Source: Paracoccus isoporae
Lineage (GTDB): Bacteria; Pseudomonadota; Alphaproteobacteria; Rhodobacterales; Rhodobacteraceae
NCBI RefSeq assembly: GCF_900101865.1
Contig: NZ_FNAH01000004.1
Location: forward strand, 124,001-188,000
Direction: 5' to 3'
Length of the DNA: 64,000 nt
In this document: in pieces, positions 35,725 to 45,475 of the stretch
Numbering within the stretch: the stretch's first letter is position 1
How the letters are laid out: every line of letters begins with the position of its first letter
Position numbers and translations under genes: made by a program
The notes under the pieces: model-generated
What the model was told of the DNA's origin: nothing
What the model saw: only the letters and a program-made list of their open reading frames with translations
The model's database searches: none

Positions 35725-37390
35725 GGTCCGCATCTATCGCAGCAAGCGGGCGGGGGCGGCGCTGCACGAACAGGATGGCGCCGGCCGCCGTGCCGCCGAG
35801 GAGATGGCGAACGCCGAACGCGCGGCGAATGAGGCCGAGGCGAGACGGGAGAAGGCCGGGCAAGACAGCCAGATGGCCGAACGGATCGCGGCGGTGAAGG
35901 CCGAGGAACTGACCGGGCGGCAGCTTCGGCTGGCGCGCCGCATCGCCACCATGCACGGCATGGATGTCGAGAGTGACGAGGAAGCGGTGATCGCGCTGCG
36001 CGAACGCGGTGTCGACCCGTTCCACCGCTCCTCGCTCAGCAAGGTGATGGCCTCGGCCGGAACCGCCTCCTCCCGCGCGGCGGGCGGGGCACAGAACCGC
36101 GCCGCTGGCCCGGCCACCGGCAGCGAGATCGCGCTGCGCCGCGACCCGCAACTGCCCGGCAGCCCGCAGCCCCTCGGCCAGATCACCCCGGTGAAGGTGC
36201 CGGCCGGCAAGGACGGCCTGCCGTCGCGCGAACAGTTGACCGAGGAGAAGCGCGCGGCAGAGATCATCCGCATTCAGCGCGACATTGCCCGCAGGCGCCG
36301 ACGCAAGCAGTTCTGGCTGGCGGTCCGTCTGCTTCTGCTGGTCGGCATTCCGACGCTGATCGCGGGCTGGTATTATTTCCGCATCGCCACCCCGCTTTAC
36401 GAGACGAAATCGCAATTCCTGATCCAGCAGGCCGATTCCGCCATCACCGCCAGCGGCAACTCGATCCTGTCGGGCATCCAGCTCAACCCGGATTTCGTCG
36501 CGGTGCAGAGCTATCTGACCTCGAAGAACGCGATGCTGCGGCTCGACGAGGAAATCGGTTTCAAATCCGCCTTCCAGGACCCGTCGCTCGACCCGCTGCT
36601 GCGGCTGCCCGAGGACGTGAATGACGACACCGCGTTCAAGACCTTCAAGGACATGGTCAAGGTCAAGTATGACCCGACCGAGGGCGTGCTGAACATGGAT
36701 GTCGTCGCGCCGGATCCGGAGTTGAGCGAGCAGTATTCGCGCGCCCTGATCCGCTATGCCGAGGGGATGGTCGACGACATGACCTCGCGGGTGCGCGAGG
36801 ACCAGATGGCCGGAGCACAGCAGAACTACCTCAATGCCGAGCAGCGCGTGTTGCAGGCGCAGGATGCCGTGCAGGAGTTGCAGCAGCAGATGGGGGTCTT
36901 CGACGCCGAGTCGGAAAGCTCGCTGGTGATGAACCGGATCACCCAGCTCGAAGGGCAATTGACCACCAAGCGGCTGGAACTGGCCCAGCTCGAATCGAAT
37001 CTCAGCCCCAATGCCAGCCGCGTTCAGGGCGTGCGCGGCGATATCGAGCGCATTCAGCAGATGATCGACGATTCGCGCTCCGAGCTGACGCAGGGCAGCG
37101 ACACGCGGGAATCGATTGCCGAGATCGGCGGGCGGTTGCAAATGGCGCAGGCCGATCTGGCCATCAGGCAAGAATTGATGGCCAACTCCGCCGAATTGCT
37201 GGAGGTCGCGCGGGTGGAGGCGAACAAGCAGGTGCGCTATCTCTCGCTCTCCGTCGCGCCGATCGTGCCGGAAGCCGCCGCCTATCCGAAGGCGGTCTCG
37301 AATACCATCGTTGCCTTCCTTATATTCCTGGGCATCTATCTGCTGATGTCGCTGACGGCATCGATTCTGCGCGAACAGGTGTCCACATGA
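35708..37390 (+). CDS. kpsE: Capsule export inner-membrane protein, KpsE-like
   Basis: This 560-aa polysaccharide co-polymerase-like protein spans from the inner membrane into the periplasm and would link the ABC transporter to the outer membrane pore. Membrane segments lie at about residues 202-224 and 533-552, flanking a long coiled coil (about residues 365-500, with QNYLNAEQRVLQAQDAVQEL). The first 200 residues form a charged cytoplasmic extension rich in Ala, Glu and Arg that classical KpsE (about 380 aa) lacks. It overlaps kpsT by 17 nt and kdsA by 4 nt. Confidence 0.85.
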   Translation: MTTRPKVRIYRSKRAGAALHEQDGAGRRAAEEMANAERAANEAEARREKAGQDSQMAERIAAVKAEELTGRQLRLARRIATMHGMDVESDEEAVIALRERGVDPFHRSSLSKVMASAGTASSRAAGGAQNRAAGPATGSEIALRRDPQLPGSPQPLGQITPVKVPAGKDGLPSREQLTEEKRAAEIIRIQRDIARRRRRKQFWLAVRLLLLVGIPTLIAGWYYFRIATPLYETKSQFLIQQADSAITASGNSILSGIQLNPDFVAVQSYLTSKNAMLRLDEEIGFKSAFQDPSLDPLLRLPEDVNDDTAFKTFKDMVKVKYDPTEGVLNMDVVAPDPELSEQYSRALIRYAEGMVDDMTSRVREDQMAGAQQNYLNAEQRVLQAQDAVQELQQQMGVFDAESESSLVMNRITQLEGQLTTKRLELAQLESNLSPNASRVQGVRGDIERIQQMIDDSRSELTQGSDTRESIAEIGGRLQMAQADLAIRQELMANSAELLEVARVEANKQVRYLSLSVAPIVPEAAAYPKAVSNTIVAFLIFLGIYLLMSLTASILREQVST

Positions 37391-38220
37391 AGCATGTCCG
37401 GATCGGAAATCTCGATTGCGGCAATGACCTGCCGCTGACCGTCATCGCCGGGCCGTGCCAGCTTGAAACGCTGGATCACGCGCTGATGATCGGTGAAGCG
37501 ATGGCAAAGGCCTGCGCCGAAAGCGGGGCGGGCTATGTGTTCAAGGCCAGCTATGACAAGGCCAACCGCACCTCGCTTGGCGGTCGCCGCGGCGTCGGGA
37601 TGGAAGACGGCCTGCGCATGCTGGAGACGCTGCGCGACCGGCTCGGATGCCCGGTGCTGACCGATATCCACGATGCCGAACAGGCGCGCGCCGCCGCCGG
37701 GGTGGTGGACGTGATCCAGATCCCCGCCTTTCTGTGCCGTCAGACCGATCTGCTGCTGGCGGCGGGACAGACCGGCGCGGTGGTCAACATCAAGAAGGGC
37801 CAGTTCCTGGCGCCGTGGGATATGCCCAACGTGGCCGAGAAGGTCGCGTCCACCGGAAACGAGAATATCCTGCTGACCGAGCGCGGGGCCAGCTTCGGGT
37901 ACAACACGCTGGTGGCCGATATGCGCTCGCTGCCGATCATGGCACGCAGCGGATACCCGGTCATCATGGATGCGACCCATTCGGTGCAGCAGCCGGGCGG
38001 ACAGGGTGTCTCCTCGGGCGGGCAACGCGAATTTGCGCCGGTCATGGCTCGGGCGGCGGTGTCGCTCGGCGTGGCGGGGGTGTTCATCGAAACCCATCAG
38101 GACCCGGACAACGCGCCGTCGGACGGGCCGAACATGGTGCCTCTGGACCGGATGCCGGCGCTCGTCGCCAGCCTGATGCGGTTCGACGAATTGGCGAAAT
38201 CCGACCCGGTCATGGGCTGA
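37387..38220 (+). CDS. kdsA: 3-deoxy-8-phosphooctulonate synthase
   Basis: KdsA joins arabinose-5-phosphate and PEP to make KDO-8-phosphate, used in lipid A core and in the reducing-end linker of group 2 capsules. The 277-aa protein has IAGPCQLETLDHAL, FKASYDKANRTS, LTDIHDAEQA, IPAFLCRQTDLL and the MDATHSVQQPGG motif. It is embedded in the kps operon and overlaps both neighbours, which favours a capsule-related copy; whether another kdsA exists cannot be seen here. Confidence 0.96.
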   Translation: MKHVRIGNLDCGNDLPLTVIAGPCQLETLDHALMIGEAMAKACAESGAGYVFKASYDKANRTSLGGRRGVGMEDGLRMLETLRDRLGCPVLTDIHDAEQARAAAGVVDVIQIPAFLCRQTDLLLAAGQTGAVVNIKKGQFLAPWDMPNVAEKVASTGNENILLTERGASFGYNTLVADMRSLPIMARSGYPVIMDATHSVQQPGGQGVSSGGQREFAPVMARAAVSLGVAGVFIETHQDPDNAPSDGPNMVPLDRMPALVASLMRFDELAKSDPVMG

Positions 38221-39581
38221 TGCTGCACCGCTTTGCGTTCCTGCTGCTGACCGCGAGCCTGTTATTTGCGCCAGGCTTGCTTGCCGCGCAGGAGGCGGAG
38301 CCGCAGCCCGACTCGGTCATCGCGGTCAGCGACGACGCCAGCACCGATGCCGCCATCCGCGCCCGGATCGAATCGATCCTGTCGGAGCTCGACGGATACG
38401 CGGATGTCGCGGTGGATGTCAGTGCGGGCATCGTCACGCTGGACGGCACGGCGCTCGACAGCAGCGCGGTGGAGCGGCTGGACCGGCTGATCGGCCGCGT
38501 GGAAGGCGTAGTGGAGATCCAGAACCGGGTCGAGGAGAACACCCAGCTTCGCGCCCGGCTGGAGCCGGTCGTGGAAAGGTTCCAGGATCATTTGCTGCAA
38601 AGCGTCGCGTTCCTGCCGCTGCTGCTGGTGGCGGTGCTGGCGGCGGTGCTGATCGGCTGGATCGGCAACCTGGTGGCCCGGCTGCGCCAGCCCTGGGACC
38701 GTCTGGCCCCGAACCCGTTCATCGCCGAGATCCTGCGCACCGCCATCCGCATGGGGTTCTGGGTGGCAGCACTCGTCGTGGCGCTCGACATTCTCGGGGC
38801 GACGGCGCTTCTGGGCACCTTCCTGGGCGCGGCGGGGATCGTCGGGATCGCGCTCGGCTTTGCGGTGCGCGACACAGTGGAGAATTTCATCGCCTCGGTC
38901 ATGCTGTCGCTGCGCCAGCCCTTCCGCCCCAACGATCTGGTCCTGATCGAGGGCAATGAGGGCCGCGTCATCCGGCTGACCAGCCGTGCGACCACGCTGC
39001 TCTCGCTCGACGGCAACCATATCCGCATCCCCAATTCGACCGTCTTCAAGGCCGTCATCACCAACTACACCCGCAACCCGGAACGCCGCTTCATCTTCGA
39101 TCTGGGCGTCGATGCGGCCTCCGATCTCAACGCGGTGCGGGAGCTTGGGCTGCGCACGCTGCAGGCGATGGAATTCGTGCTGCCCTCCCCCGAGCCCGCG
39201 GTCTGGGTGGCCGAGGTCGGGGATTCGAATGTCATCATGCGCTTCTCGGGCTGGGTGACGCAGCAGGGGGCGGAGTTCAACAAGGCCCGCGGCGAGGCCA
39301 TCCGCATGCTGAAGGAGACACTGGAATCCGCCGGCTATGGCCTGCCGGAACCGATCTATCGGGTGCGGATGGAGGAAATCCCGCCGCCCGGCTCGGAGGC
39401 GGTGGTGGACACCGCCGCGACCACGGACGCCGAGCCGCCGAAGCCGCAACCGGAGAAAGCCGCCGCGCAGCCCCCTTCGGCCGCCGATATCCGGCCGGAT
39501 GACGCCTTCGAGCGCATGGTCGAGAACAGCACCGACGATGGAGAGCCGAACCTGCTCTCCTCGGACGCCCCGCAGGAGTGA
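38220..39581 (+). CDS. BON domain-containing MscS-family mechanosensitive channel
   Basis: The 453-aa protein begins with a signal peptide (about residues 1-23), followed by a periplasmic BON domain (about 42-104, with VDVSAGIVTLDGTA), then three membrane helices (about 129-150, 176-193, 196-216). The pore helix has LGTFLGAAGIVGIALGFAVRD and the beta domain has RPFRPNDLVLIEGNEGRV-type sequence. The C-terminal 70 residues are Pro/Ala/Glu-rich. Its ATG shares one base with the kdsA stop, so it is the last gene of the capsule operon. BON domains are thought to bind phospholipid. Confidence 0.9.
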   Translation: MLHRFAFLLLTASLLFAPGLLAAQEAEPQPDSVIAVSDDASTDAAIRARIESILSELDGYADVAVDVSAGIVTLDGTALDSSAVERLDRLIGRVEGVVEIQNRVEENTQLRARLEPVVERFQDHLLQSVAFLPLLLVAVLAAVLIGWIGNLVARLRQPWDRLAPNPFIAEILRTAIRMGFWVAALVVALDILGATALLGTFLGAAGIVGIALGFAVRDTVENFIASVMLSLRQPFRPNDLVLIEGNEGRVIRLTSRATTLLSLDGNHIRIPNSTVFKAVITNYTRNPERRFIFDLGVDAASDLNAVRELGLRTLQAMEFVLPSPEPAVWVAEVGDSNVIMRFSGWVTQQGAEFNKARGEAIRMLKETLESAGYGLPEPIYRVRMEEIPPPGSEAVVDTAATTDAEPPKPQPEKAAAQPPSAADIRPDDAFERMVENSTDDGEPNLLSSDAPQE

Positions 39582-39616
39582 ATACAAGCGCGCGGCCCCC
39601 GATGTGATTGAGACGA

Positions 39617-39963
39617 TCAGATGCTGTCGGCCGGTGTTACGATTGGCCGAAACTGCCGCGTCCCCATTCCGGTCACTTCGACCGGCCTCGTCAGCAGCGC
39701 CGGGTGCCCCTCCACCGCGTCAAGGATCTCGCCATCGGCTGGCGCGGTGTCATCCAACTCCAGTTCGCAAAACGGCCTTTCCTTGCGGCGCGGCAAGCCG
39801 CGCAGACACAACCGGGTTCCCGCACGATCCGGCGGAGCCTGTTCCGCCACGGCGGCGTTTTCAGACACACGTCGATCTGCGGATCGATGCCGCGTTCGCG
39901 CAGTTTGGTCGGCAGCTTCCGGAGGGTCGCGCATTTCGGAGCAAGATAGATTGTCGCGTGCAT
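39617..39963 (-). pseudogene. arsC: Frameshifted arsenate reductase (ArsC) relic
   Basis: On the minus strand, an ATG at 39963 starts MHATIYLAPKCATLRK, matching the ArsC active-site region with Cys11 in CxxxR. After LKTPP and about a dozen further residues, the ArsC match moves to another frame near 39813: LPRRKERPFCELELDD, ILDAVEGHPALLTRPVEVT, then GMGTRQFRP, ending at a stop at 39617. The total of about 115 codons equals an intact ArsC, so one single-base change explains it. It fills most of the 466-nt gap between the MscS gene and sufT; a sequencing error is the alternative. Confidence 0.75.
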
Positions 39964-40047
39964 CTCGTCTCTCCGCAGCGCAGGGCGGCACTGGAAGCGG
40001 GGCGGATCATGACCTATATCTTGAGGCAGCAGAACGGGATGACGCCA

Positions 40048-40404
40048 ATGACTGACGAACCGCAAGAAGGTGAACCGCTGATCCGGCCGTCGAGCACGGA
40101 GCATCCGCTTTACGATCCGGTGGTCGAGGCCTGCCGAACGGTTTACGACCCCGAGATTCCCGTGAATATCTACGATCTCGGCCTGATCTATACGCTGGAC
40201 ATCTCGGATGAGGGCAAGGTTGGCGTCGTGATGACGCTGACCGCGCCGGGCTGTCCGGTGGCGGGCGAGATGCCCGGCTGGGTCGCGGATGCTGTGGAAT
40301 CCGTGCCCGGCGTGCGCGAGGTCGATGTGGAAATGACCTTCCAGCCGCAATGGGGCATGGACATGATGTCCGAAGAGGCCCGGCTGGAATTAGGCTTCAT
40401 CTAG
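40048..40404 (+). CDS. sufT: MIP18/DUF59 family iron-sulfur assembly protein, SufT-like
   Basis: The 118-aa protein has the DUF59 core: VVEACRTVYDPEIPVNIYDLGLIY (given as family region, residues about 29-52), VMTLTAPGCPVAGEMPGWV with its conserved Cys, and the tail FQPQWGMDMMSEEARLELGF. Family members help mature iron-sulfur proteins. In-frame ATGs at 40009 and 40039 are alternatives, since no start has a strong ribosome site. It stands alone, apart from any suf operon, between the arsC relic and slyX. Confidence 0.88.
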   Translation: MTDEPQEGEPLIRPSSTEHPLYDPVVEACRTVYDPEIPVNIYDLGLIYTLDISDEGKVGVVMTLTAPGCPVAGEMPGWVADAVESVPGVREVDVEMTFQPQWGMDMMSEEARLELGFI

Positions 40405-40476
40405 AGCCGTTCCGTCATCGCGCGGGCGCGCCTGCGCGGCACGTCGCAGGGTGCTGCGCAGCCCCGGTTGCGGCGT

Positions 40477-40689
40477 CTACCAGTGCGGCGGGCGCTGATC
40501 GGCCAGCGGGATCGTGCCGCCCGCATCGGCCTCCCGCTCCGCCTCGCGTTCCAGAAGCATGCCGACCCGCGATTTCAGTCGCGCGATGTCTCGATCCTGG
40601 GTTGCGACCACCTCGGACAGCTCGTCCAAAATCCGCGTCAGATGGGCGATGCCCTCCTCCAGATGCTGCAACTTGTCCATTCCATTCAT
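40477..40689 (-). CDS. slyX: SlyX homologue
   Basis: The 70-aa protein is a short coiled coil ([20 protein letters not shown], then [20 protein letters not shown]) that ends in the SlyX hallmark RPPHW. The function of SlyX is unknown. An ATG at 40680 would shorten it by three residues. It is divergent from hisS by 37 nt and convergent with sufT. Confidence 0.8.
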   Translation of the reverse strand: MNGMDKLQHLEEGIAHLTRILDELSEVVATQDRDIARLKSRVGMLLEREAEREADAGGTIPLADQRPPHW

Positions 40690-40726
40690 CTCCGCTAAGC
40701 CCCCGGCTGAGACGGAGACAGGTTCC

Positions 40727-42217
40727 ATGCCGCAGGACAAGACAAAATCCCCGCGCCCCAAGGCCGCCACGCCCAAGGGCTTTCGCGACTATTTCGGCGC
40801 TGAGGTCACCGAGCGCAAGGCCATGCTGGACCGCATCGCCGAGATCTATCACCTGCACGGCTTCGAGCCGCTGGAAAGTTCGGCGGTGGAGACGGTCGAG
40901 GCGCTCGGAAAGTTCCTGCCCGATGTGGATCGTCCCAATGCCGGTGTCTTTGCCTGGCAGGAAGAGGCCGTTCCGGGTGGCGGCGCGGGCGACTGGCTGG
41001 CGCTGCGCTATGACCTGACCGCACCGCTGGCGCGGGTGGCGGCGCAATACCGCAACGATCTGCCGACGCCCTATCGCCGCTATGCGATGGGGCCGGTCTG
41101 GCGCAACGAAAAACCCGGACCGGGCCGCTTCCGGCAATTCTATCAATGCGACGCCGATACGGTCGGCAGCGCCTCGGTCGCGGCGGATGCCGAAATCTGC
41201 GCCATGCTGGCGGGCGCGTTGGAAGCGGTTGGCATCGCGCGCGGCGATTATCTCGTGCGGATCAACAACCGCAAGGTGCTGAACGGTGTGCTGGAAGCGG
41301 CAGGCGTCGCGGGTGGCGACAAGGCCGATGATGTGCTGCGCCAGATCGACAAGTTCGACAAGGTGGGCGAGGACGGGGTGCGGGCGCTGCTGACCACCGG
41401 GCGCAAGGACTCCTCCGGCGCGGAAATCGAGGGTGTCGGGCTGAGCGACGAACAGGCCGAGCCGGTGCTGCGCTTCCTGACCTCGCGCGGCACGGATAAC
41501 TCGATGACGCTGATGAATCTGCGCAGCGCCGTCGGCCCGTCCGCCATCGGGGCGGAGGGCGTCGAGGAGCTGGCCCAGATCGCCGCGCTGCTGCGCGGGC
41601 TCGGCGTAGGCGAGGATCGCGCGATTATCGACCCCTCGGTCGTGCGCGGGCTGGGATATTACACCGGCCCGGTCTTTGAGGCCGAACTGACCTTTGAAAT
41701 CCTCGACGAAAAAGGCCGCAAGCGGCAATTCGGCTCGGTCGCGGGGGGCGGGCGCTATGACGGTCTGGTGGAGCGTTTCACCGGGCAGAAGGTGCCGGCC
41801 ACCGGCGTCTCGATCGGCGTGGACCGGCTGCTGGCGGCGCTCCAGGCCAAGGGGCTGACGGGCGCAGAAGAGCGTGGCCCGGTCGTCGTCACCGTCATGG
41901 ACCGCGACCGCATGGCCGAATATCACGCCATGGCCGCCGAGCTGCGCGCCGCCGGGATCCGCGCCGAGGTGTATCTGGGCAACCCGAAGAATTTCGGCAA
42001 CCAGCTTAAATATGCCGACAAGCGCAGTGCCCCCATCGCCATCATCCAGGGCGGAGACGAGGCCGCGCGCGGCATCGTGCAGCTCAAGGATCTGATCCTC
42101 GGCGCGAAGCTGGCCGCGGAGGTCAGCCACGAGGAATGGAAATCCCAGCCCGCTCAGGCCGAGGCGCCGCGCGGCGATCTGGTTGCGGCGGTCAGGGAGA
42201 TGCTGGCGCGATGGTAG
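40727..42217 (+). CDS. hisS: Histidyl-tRNA synthetase
   Basis: This 496-aa class II synthetase charges tRNA-His. It shows PKGFRDYF at the N-terminus, the motif 2 region with [20 protein letters not shown], the HisA-type block [15 protein letters not shown] and motif 3 [12 protein letters not shown]; an anticodon-binding domain follows (about residue 390 onward). The start at 40727 removes a longer spurious frame over slyX. It overlaps hisZ by 7 nt. Confidence 0.96.
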   Translation: MPQDKTKSPRPKAATPKGFRDYFGAEVTERKAMLDRIAEIYHLHGFEPLESSAVETVEALGKFLPDVDRPNAGVFAWQEEAVPGGGAGDWLALRYDLTAPLARVAAQYRNDLPTPYRRYAMGPVWRNEKPGPGRFRQFYQCDADTVGSASVAADAEICAMLAGALEAVGIARGDYLVRINNRKVLNGVLEAAGVAGGDKADDVLRQIDKFDKVGEDGVRALLTTGRKDSSGAEIEGVGLSDEQAEPVLRFLTSRGTDNSMTLMNLRSAVGPSAIGAEGVEELAQIAALLRGLGVGEDRAIIDPSVVRGLGYYTGPVFEAELTFEILDEKGRKRQFGSVAGGGRYDGLVERFTGQKVPATGVSIGVDRLLAALQAKGLTGAEERGPVVVTVMDRDRMAEYHAMAAELRAAGIRAEVYLGNPKNFGNQLKYADKRSAPIAIIQGGDEAARGIVQLKDLILGAKLAAEVSHEEWKSQPAQAEAPRGDLVAAVREMLARW

Positions 42218-43272
42218 GCAAGGCCGCCAAGTTGCAGGCCGGGCAACGCCTTCTGGCGGCGTTCCGCGATGCCGGCGCGGTGGAGGTCGCGCCCGACATC
42301 CTTCTCGACGCCGGCACGCTGCTGGATCTCTATGGCGAGGATATTCGCGCCCGCGCCTATGTCACCACCGATCCGGTCCGGGGCGAGGTCGTGCTGCGCC
42401 CGGATTTTACCGTGCCGGTGGTGCAGATGCAGATGCGGGATGGGGCCGAGCCCGCCCGCTACTGCTATCTGGGCGAGGTGTTCCGCAAGCAGGATCACGG
42501 CGACACCCGGCCCGATCACCCGCGCGACAACGAATACCTGCAGGCGGGGTTCGAGATCTTCGCCCGCGACCCGGAGGCGGATGCCGAGATCTTCGCGTTG
42601 TTTCACCGGCTGCTGTTGCCCTACGGGCTCAGCGCTGCGATGGGCGATATGGATATCCTGCTGGACGCGATTCGCGCCTTGCCGGTCTCTGACGCGCGCC
42701 GCGGGGCATTGCTGCACCATGTCTGGCGGCCGATCCGCTTCTCGCGGCTGCTGGCACGCTATTCCCGGCCCGCCGCGCCCCGCAATCTGTCGCAGACGGA
42801 CGCGCCCTGGACGGGGCTGCGAACCGGGCCGCAGATGGAGGCGCGCATCGCCCTGCTGGAGACGCAGCCCGACGAGACGCCGCTGCCCGCGATATGGGCC
42901 GACCGGCTGACCCGGCTGTTCGCGGTCGATGCGCCCGCGCCCGAGGCCGTGACCGCGCTGCGCGGACTTGCGGACGAAATCCCCCAGATCGCCGAGGCGG
43001 TGGACCGGCTGGCCACCCGGCTCGACCAGATCGCGTCGCGCGGCGTCGATCCCGCGACGATCCGCTTTGCCGCCAGCCACGGGCGGGAGACGATGGAATA
43101 TTATGACGGCATGACCTTCACCTTCGCCGCCGATCACCCCGACTGGCCCCCGGTCGCGTCGGGCGGGCGCTATGACGCACTGACCGCGCAGCTTGGGCAG
43201 GGCCGGGCCATCCCGGCGGTGGGCGGCATCATCCGCCCCGGCCTGATCGCGGAGCTGGAGGCCACATGCTGA
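42211..43272 (+). CDS. hisZ: ATP phosphoribosyltransferase regulatory subunit
   Basis: HisZ is a catalytically dead relative of HisRS that activates the short form of HisG. The 353-aa protein has [14 protein letters not shown] and [11 protein letters not shown] in place of the synthetase motifs, and [13 protein letters not shown] near the C-terminus. It sits between hisS and hisG and overlaps each by 7 nt. The arrangement puts tRNA-His charging and histidine synthesis under one transcript. Confidence 0.93.
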   Translation: MVGKAAKLQAGQRLLAAFRDAGAVEVAPDILLDAGTLLDLYGEDIRARAYVTTDPVRGEVVLRPDFTVPVVQMQMRDGAEPARYCYLGEVFRKQDHGDTRPDHPRDNEYLQAGFEIFARDPEADAEIFALFHRLLLPYGLSAAMGDMDILLDAIRALPVSDARRGALLHHVWRPIRFSRLLARYSRPAAPRNLSQTDAPWTGLRTGPQMEARIALLETQPDETPLPAIWADRLTRLFAVDAPAPEAVTALRGLADEIPQIAEAVDRLATRLDQIASRGVDPATIRFAASHGRETMEYYDGMTFTFAADHPDWPPVASGGRYDALTAQLGQGRAIPAVGGIIRPGLIAELEATC

Positions 43273-43943
43273 AACTCGGTGTGCCGTCGAAGGGGCGGCT
43301 GATGGAGGACACGTTCGGCTGGTTCGCCGATCGCGGCATCACGCTGAGCCGCAGCGGATCGGACCGCGAATATGCGGGCCGGGTCGAGGGAGCGGATCTG
43401 GTTCTGGTGCTGCTGTCTGCGGGGGAAATCCCGCGCGAGCTGGCGGCGGGGCGGATCGATCTGGGCGTGACCGGATCGGATCTGGTGCGCGAAAAGCTGG
43501 CCGGCTGGCGCTCTGATGTGCGTGAGATCGCGCCGATGGGGTTTGGTCACGCCGATCTGGTGCTGGCGGTCCCCGCCTGCTGGCGCGACTGCGAAACGCT
43601 GGACGATTTCGCGGCCATCACCCGTCAATTCCGCAGTGACCACGGGTTCCGGCTGCGGATCGCCACCAAGTATCACCGGCTGGTGCGCGCCTTCCTGTCC
43701 GAGGCGGAGGTGGCGGATTACCAGCTTGTCGACAGCCAGGGCGCGACAGAAGGCACGGTTGCCAATCTGACGGCAGAGGCGATTGCCGACATCACCAGCA
43801 GCGGTGCCACGCTCAGGGCCAATCACCTGAAAGTGCTGCCCGACGCGCTGATCCATTCCAGCCAGGCCACGCTGTTCGCGTCGCTGCGCGCGGACGACGC
43901 CGAAGTTGCGTCCTTTGCGCGGCGGCTGAATCTGCCGGGCTAA
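43266..43943 (+). CDS. hisG: ATP phosphoribosyltransferase, short form
   Basis: HisG joins ATP and PRPP in the first step of histidine synthesis. The 225-aa protein begins [14 protein letters not shown] and carries the PRPP-binding segment VDSQGATEGTVANLTAEAIA-like sequence near residue 155. It lacks the C-terminal regulatory domain of the long form, as expected when HisZ is present. It ends convergent with proS. Confidence 0.95.
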   Translation: MLKLGVPSKGRLMEDTFGWFADRGITLSRSGSDREYAGRVEGADLVLVLLSAGEIPRELAAGRIDLGVTGSDLVREKLAGWRSDVREIAPMGFGHADLVLAVPACWRDCETLDDFAAITRQFRSDHGFRLRIATKYHRLVRAFLSEAEVADYQLVDSQGATEGTVANLTAEAIADITSSGATLRANHLKVLPDALIHSSQATLFASLRADDAEVASFARRLNLPG

Positions 43944-43953
43944 TGCGCCTCAG

Positions 43954-43972
43954 CCGGGCCGGTCCGGCCCGG
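43954..43972. terminator. Palindrome between convergent hisG and proS
   Basis: CCGGGCCGG and CCGGCCCGG flank a single central T, giving a very stable stem with a tight loop. No T run follows on either strand, so it may act as a weak or factor-assisted stop for both genes. Confidence 0.4.
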
Positions 43973-43989
43973 ACGGCAGCAATGGCAGG

Positions 43990-45342
43990 CTATTTCGCCG
44001 CGTCGAACACCGGCTGATAGATCTTTTCCAGCTTTGCCACCGCATCGGCCGGGGACAGTTCCTCGGATTCGCCCGACCGGCGCGAGGTCAGTTCGATCTT
44101 GTTGGCCTGCAATCCGCGCGGACCCACGGTCAGCCGCCAGGGCAGGCCGATCAGGTCCATCGTGGCGAATTTCGCCCCCGCCCGCTCATCTCGGTCGTCA
44201 TAGAGCACATCGAAGCCCTTGGCCGTCAGATCGCGATACAGCGCCTCGCAGGCGGAATCGACGGACGCGTCGCCCTGTTTCAGATTGACGATGCCGACAT
44301 GAAACGGCGTCACGCCCTCGGGCCAGATGATGCCCTTGTCGTCATGGCTGGCCTCGATGATCGCGCCGGCCAGGCGGCTGACACCGATGCCGTGGCTGCC
44401 CATATGGACCGGCACGCGCTGCGCGTCCGGGCCGACCACCGTGGCCCCCATCGGCTCGGAATATTTGGTGCCGAAATAGAAGATCTGGCCGACCTCGATG
44501 CCGCGGGCGGAGCGGCGGCGGTCCTCGGGGATCTCGTTGAACACCGCCTCGTCATGGGTTTCATCGGTGCGGGCGTAACGGCTGGTGAACTCCTCAAGCA
44601 CGGCCTGGCACTGCTCGACGCTGTCATAGTCGATCTCGCGGTCTCCGAATTTCAGCCCGGTGATTTCGCTGTCGTAGAACACTTCCGACTCGCCGGTCTC
44701 GGCCAGCACGAGGAATTCATGCGTGTCATCGCCCCCGATCGGCCCGCTATCGGCGCGCATCGGGATCGCCTGAAGCCCCATGCGTTCATAGCTGCGCAGA
44801 TAGGTCACCAGATGCCGGTTATAGGCATGAAGCGCATCCTCGCGCGTCAGGTCGAAATTATAGCCGTCCTTCATCAGGAACTCGCGCCCCCGCATCACGC
44901 CGAAACGCGGGCGAAGCTCATCGCGGAATTTCCACTGGATGTGGTACAGCGTTAGCGGCAGATCCTTGTAGCTGTTCACATGGCTGCGAAAGATGTCGGT
45001 AATCATCTCCTCGTTGGTCGGGCCATAGAGCATGTCGCGCTCATGCCGGTCGGTGATGCGCAACAGCTCCGCGCCATAGGCATCGTAGCGCCCGCTTTCG
45101 CGCCACAGATCCGCCGATTGCAGGGTCGGCATCAACACCGGGATATGCCCGGCGCGCTGCTGTTCCTCATGCACGATCTGTTCGATCCGGCGCAGCACCT
45201 TCTGACCCAGCGGCAGCCAGGAATAAATCCCCGCCGCCTGCTGCTTGATCATGCCGGCGCGCAGCATCAGCCGGTGGCTGACAATCTGCGCCTCCTTGGG
45301 GTCTTCCTTCAGGACGGGCAGGAAATAACGCGACAGACGCAT
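43990..45342 (-). CDS. proS: Prolyl-tRNA synthetase (short type without editing insert)
   Basis: The 450-aa class II synthetase charges tRNA-Pro. It shows [15 protein letters not shown] at the start, [17 protein letters not shown], motif 2 with [21 protein letters not shown] (in part), and motif 3 region [18 protein letters not shown]. It lacks the large editing domain of the E. coli enzyme, which is usual for alphaproteobacteria. The start at 45342 fits; a strong hairpin lies 18 nt upstream. Confidence 0.96.
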   Translation of the reverse strand: MRLSRYFLPVLKEDPKEAQIVSHRLMLRAGMIKQQAAGIYSWLPLGQKVLRRIEQIVHEEQQRAGHIPVLMPTLQSADLWRESGRYDAYGAELLRITDRHERDMLYGPTNEEMITDIFRSHVNSYKDLPLTLYHIQWKFRDELRPRFGVMRGREFLMKDGYNFDLTREDALHAYNRHLVTYLRSYERMGLQAIPMRADSGPIGGDDTHEFLVLAETGESEVFYDSEITGLKFGDREIDYDSVEQCQAVLEEFTSRYARTDETHDEAVFNEIPEDRRRSARGIEVGQIFYFGTKYSEPMGATVVGPDAQRVPVHMGSHGIGVSRLAGAIIEASHDDKGIIWPEGVTPFHVGIVNLKQGDASVDSACEALYRDLTAKGFDVLYDDRDERAGAKFATMDLIGLPWRLTVGPRGLQANKIELTSRRSGESEELSPADAVAKLEKIYQPVFDAAK

Positions 45343-45359
45343 GGGCGGGCCTTCGGATT

Positions 45360-45391
45360 GCGGGTTTCCGCGACGGTTAGCGGAACCCCGC
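45360..45391 (-). other. Stable hairpin in the proS leader
   Basis: Twelve-base arms (45360-45371 and 45380-45391) pair at eleven positions around an 8-nt loop. The stem ends 18 nt before the proS start codon, close to its ribosome binding region, on the transcript of the minus strand. It could affect proS expression; it could also be unrelated. Confidence 0.35.
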
Positions 45392-45475
45392 CATCCCCGC
45401 AAGGGTTACTCCTTGCCCCGGCGGCGCGGCAGAGACCGCCCGGCATGGGGCGTGGTTCCGAGTGGGTGCTTTCCG

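Noticed and set aside
39337-40008. In-frame N-terminal extension of sufT back to 39337
   Set aside because: It runs through the MscS gene and the arsC relic in another frame and has no DUF59 similarity.
45343-45475. T-box riboswitch upstream of proS
   Set aside because: No T-box sequence or specifier stem was seen, and the class is not expected in this group.
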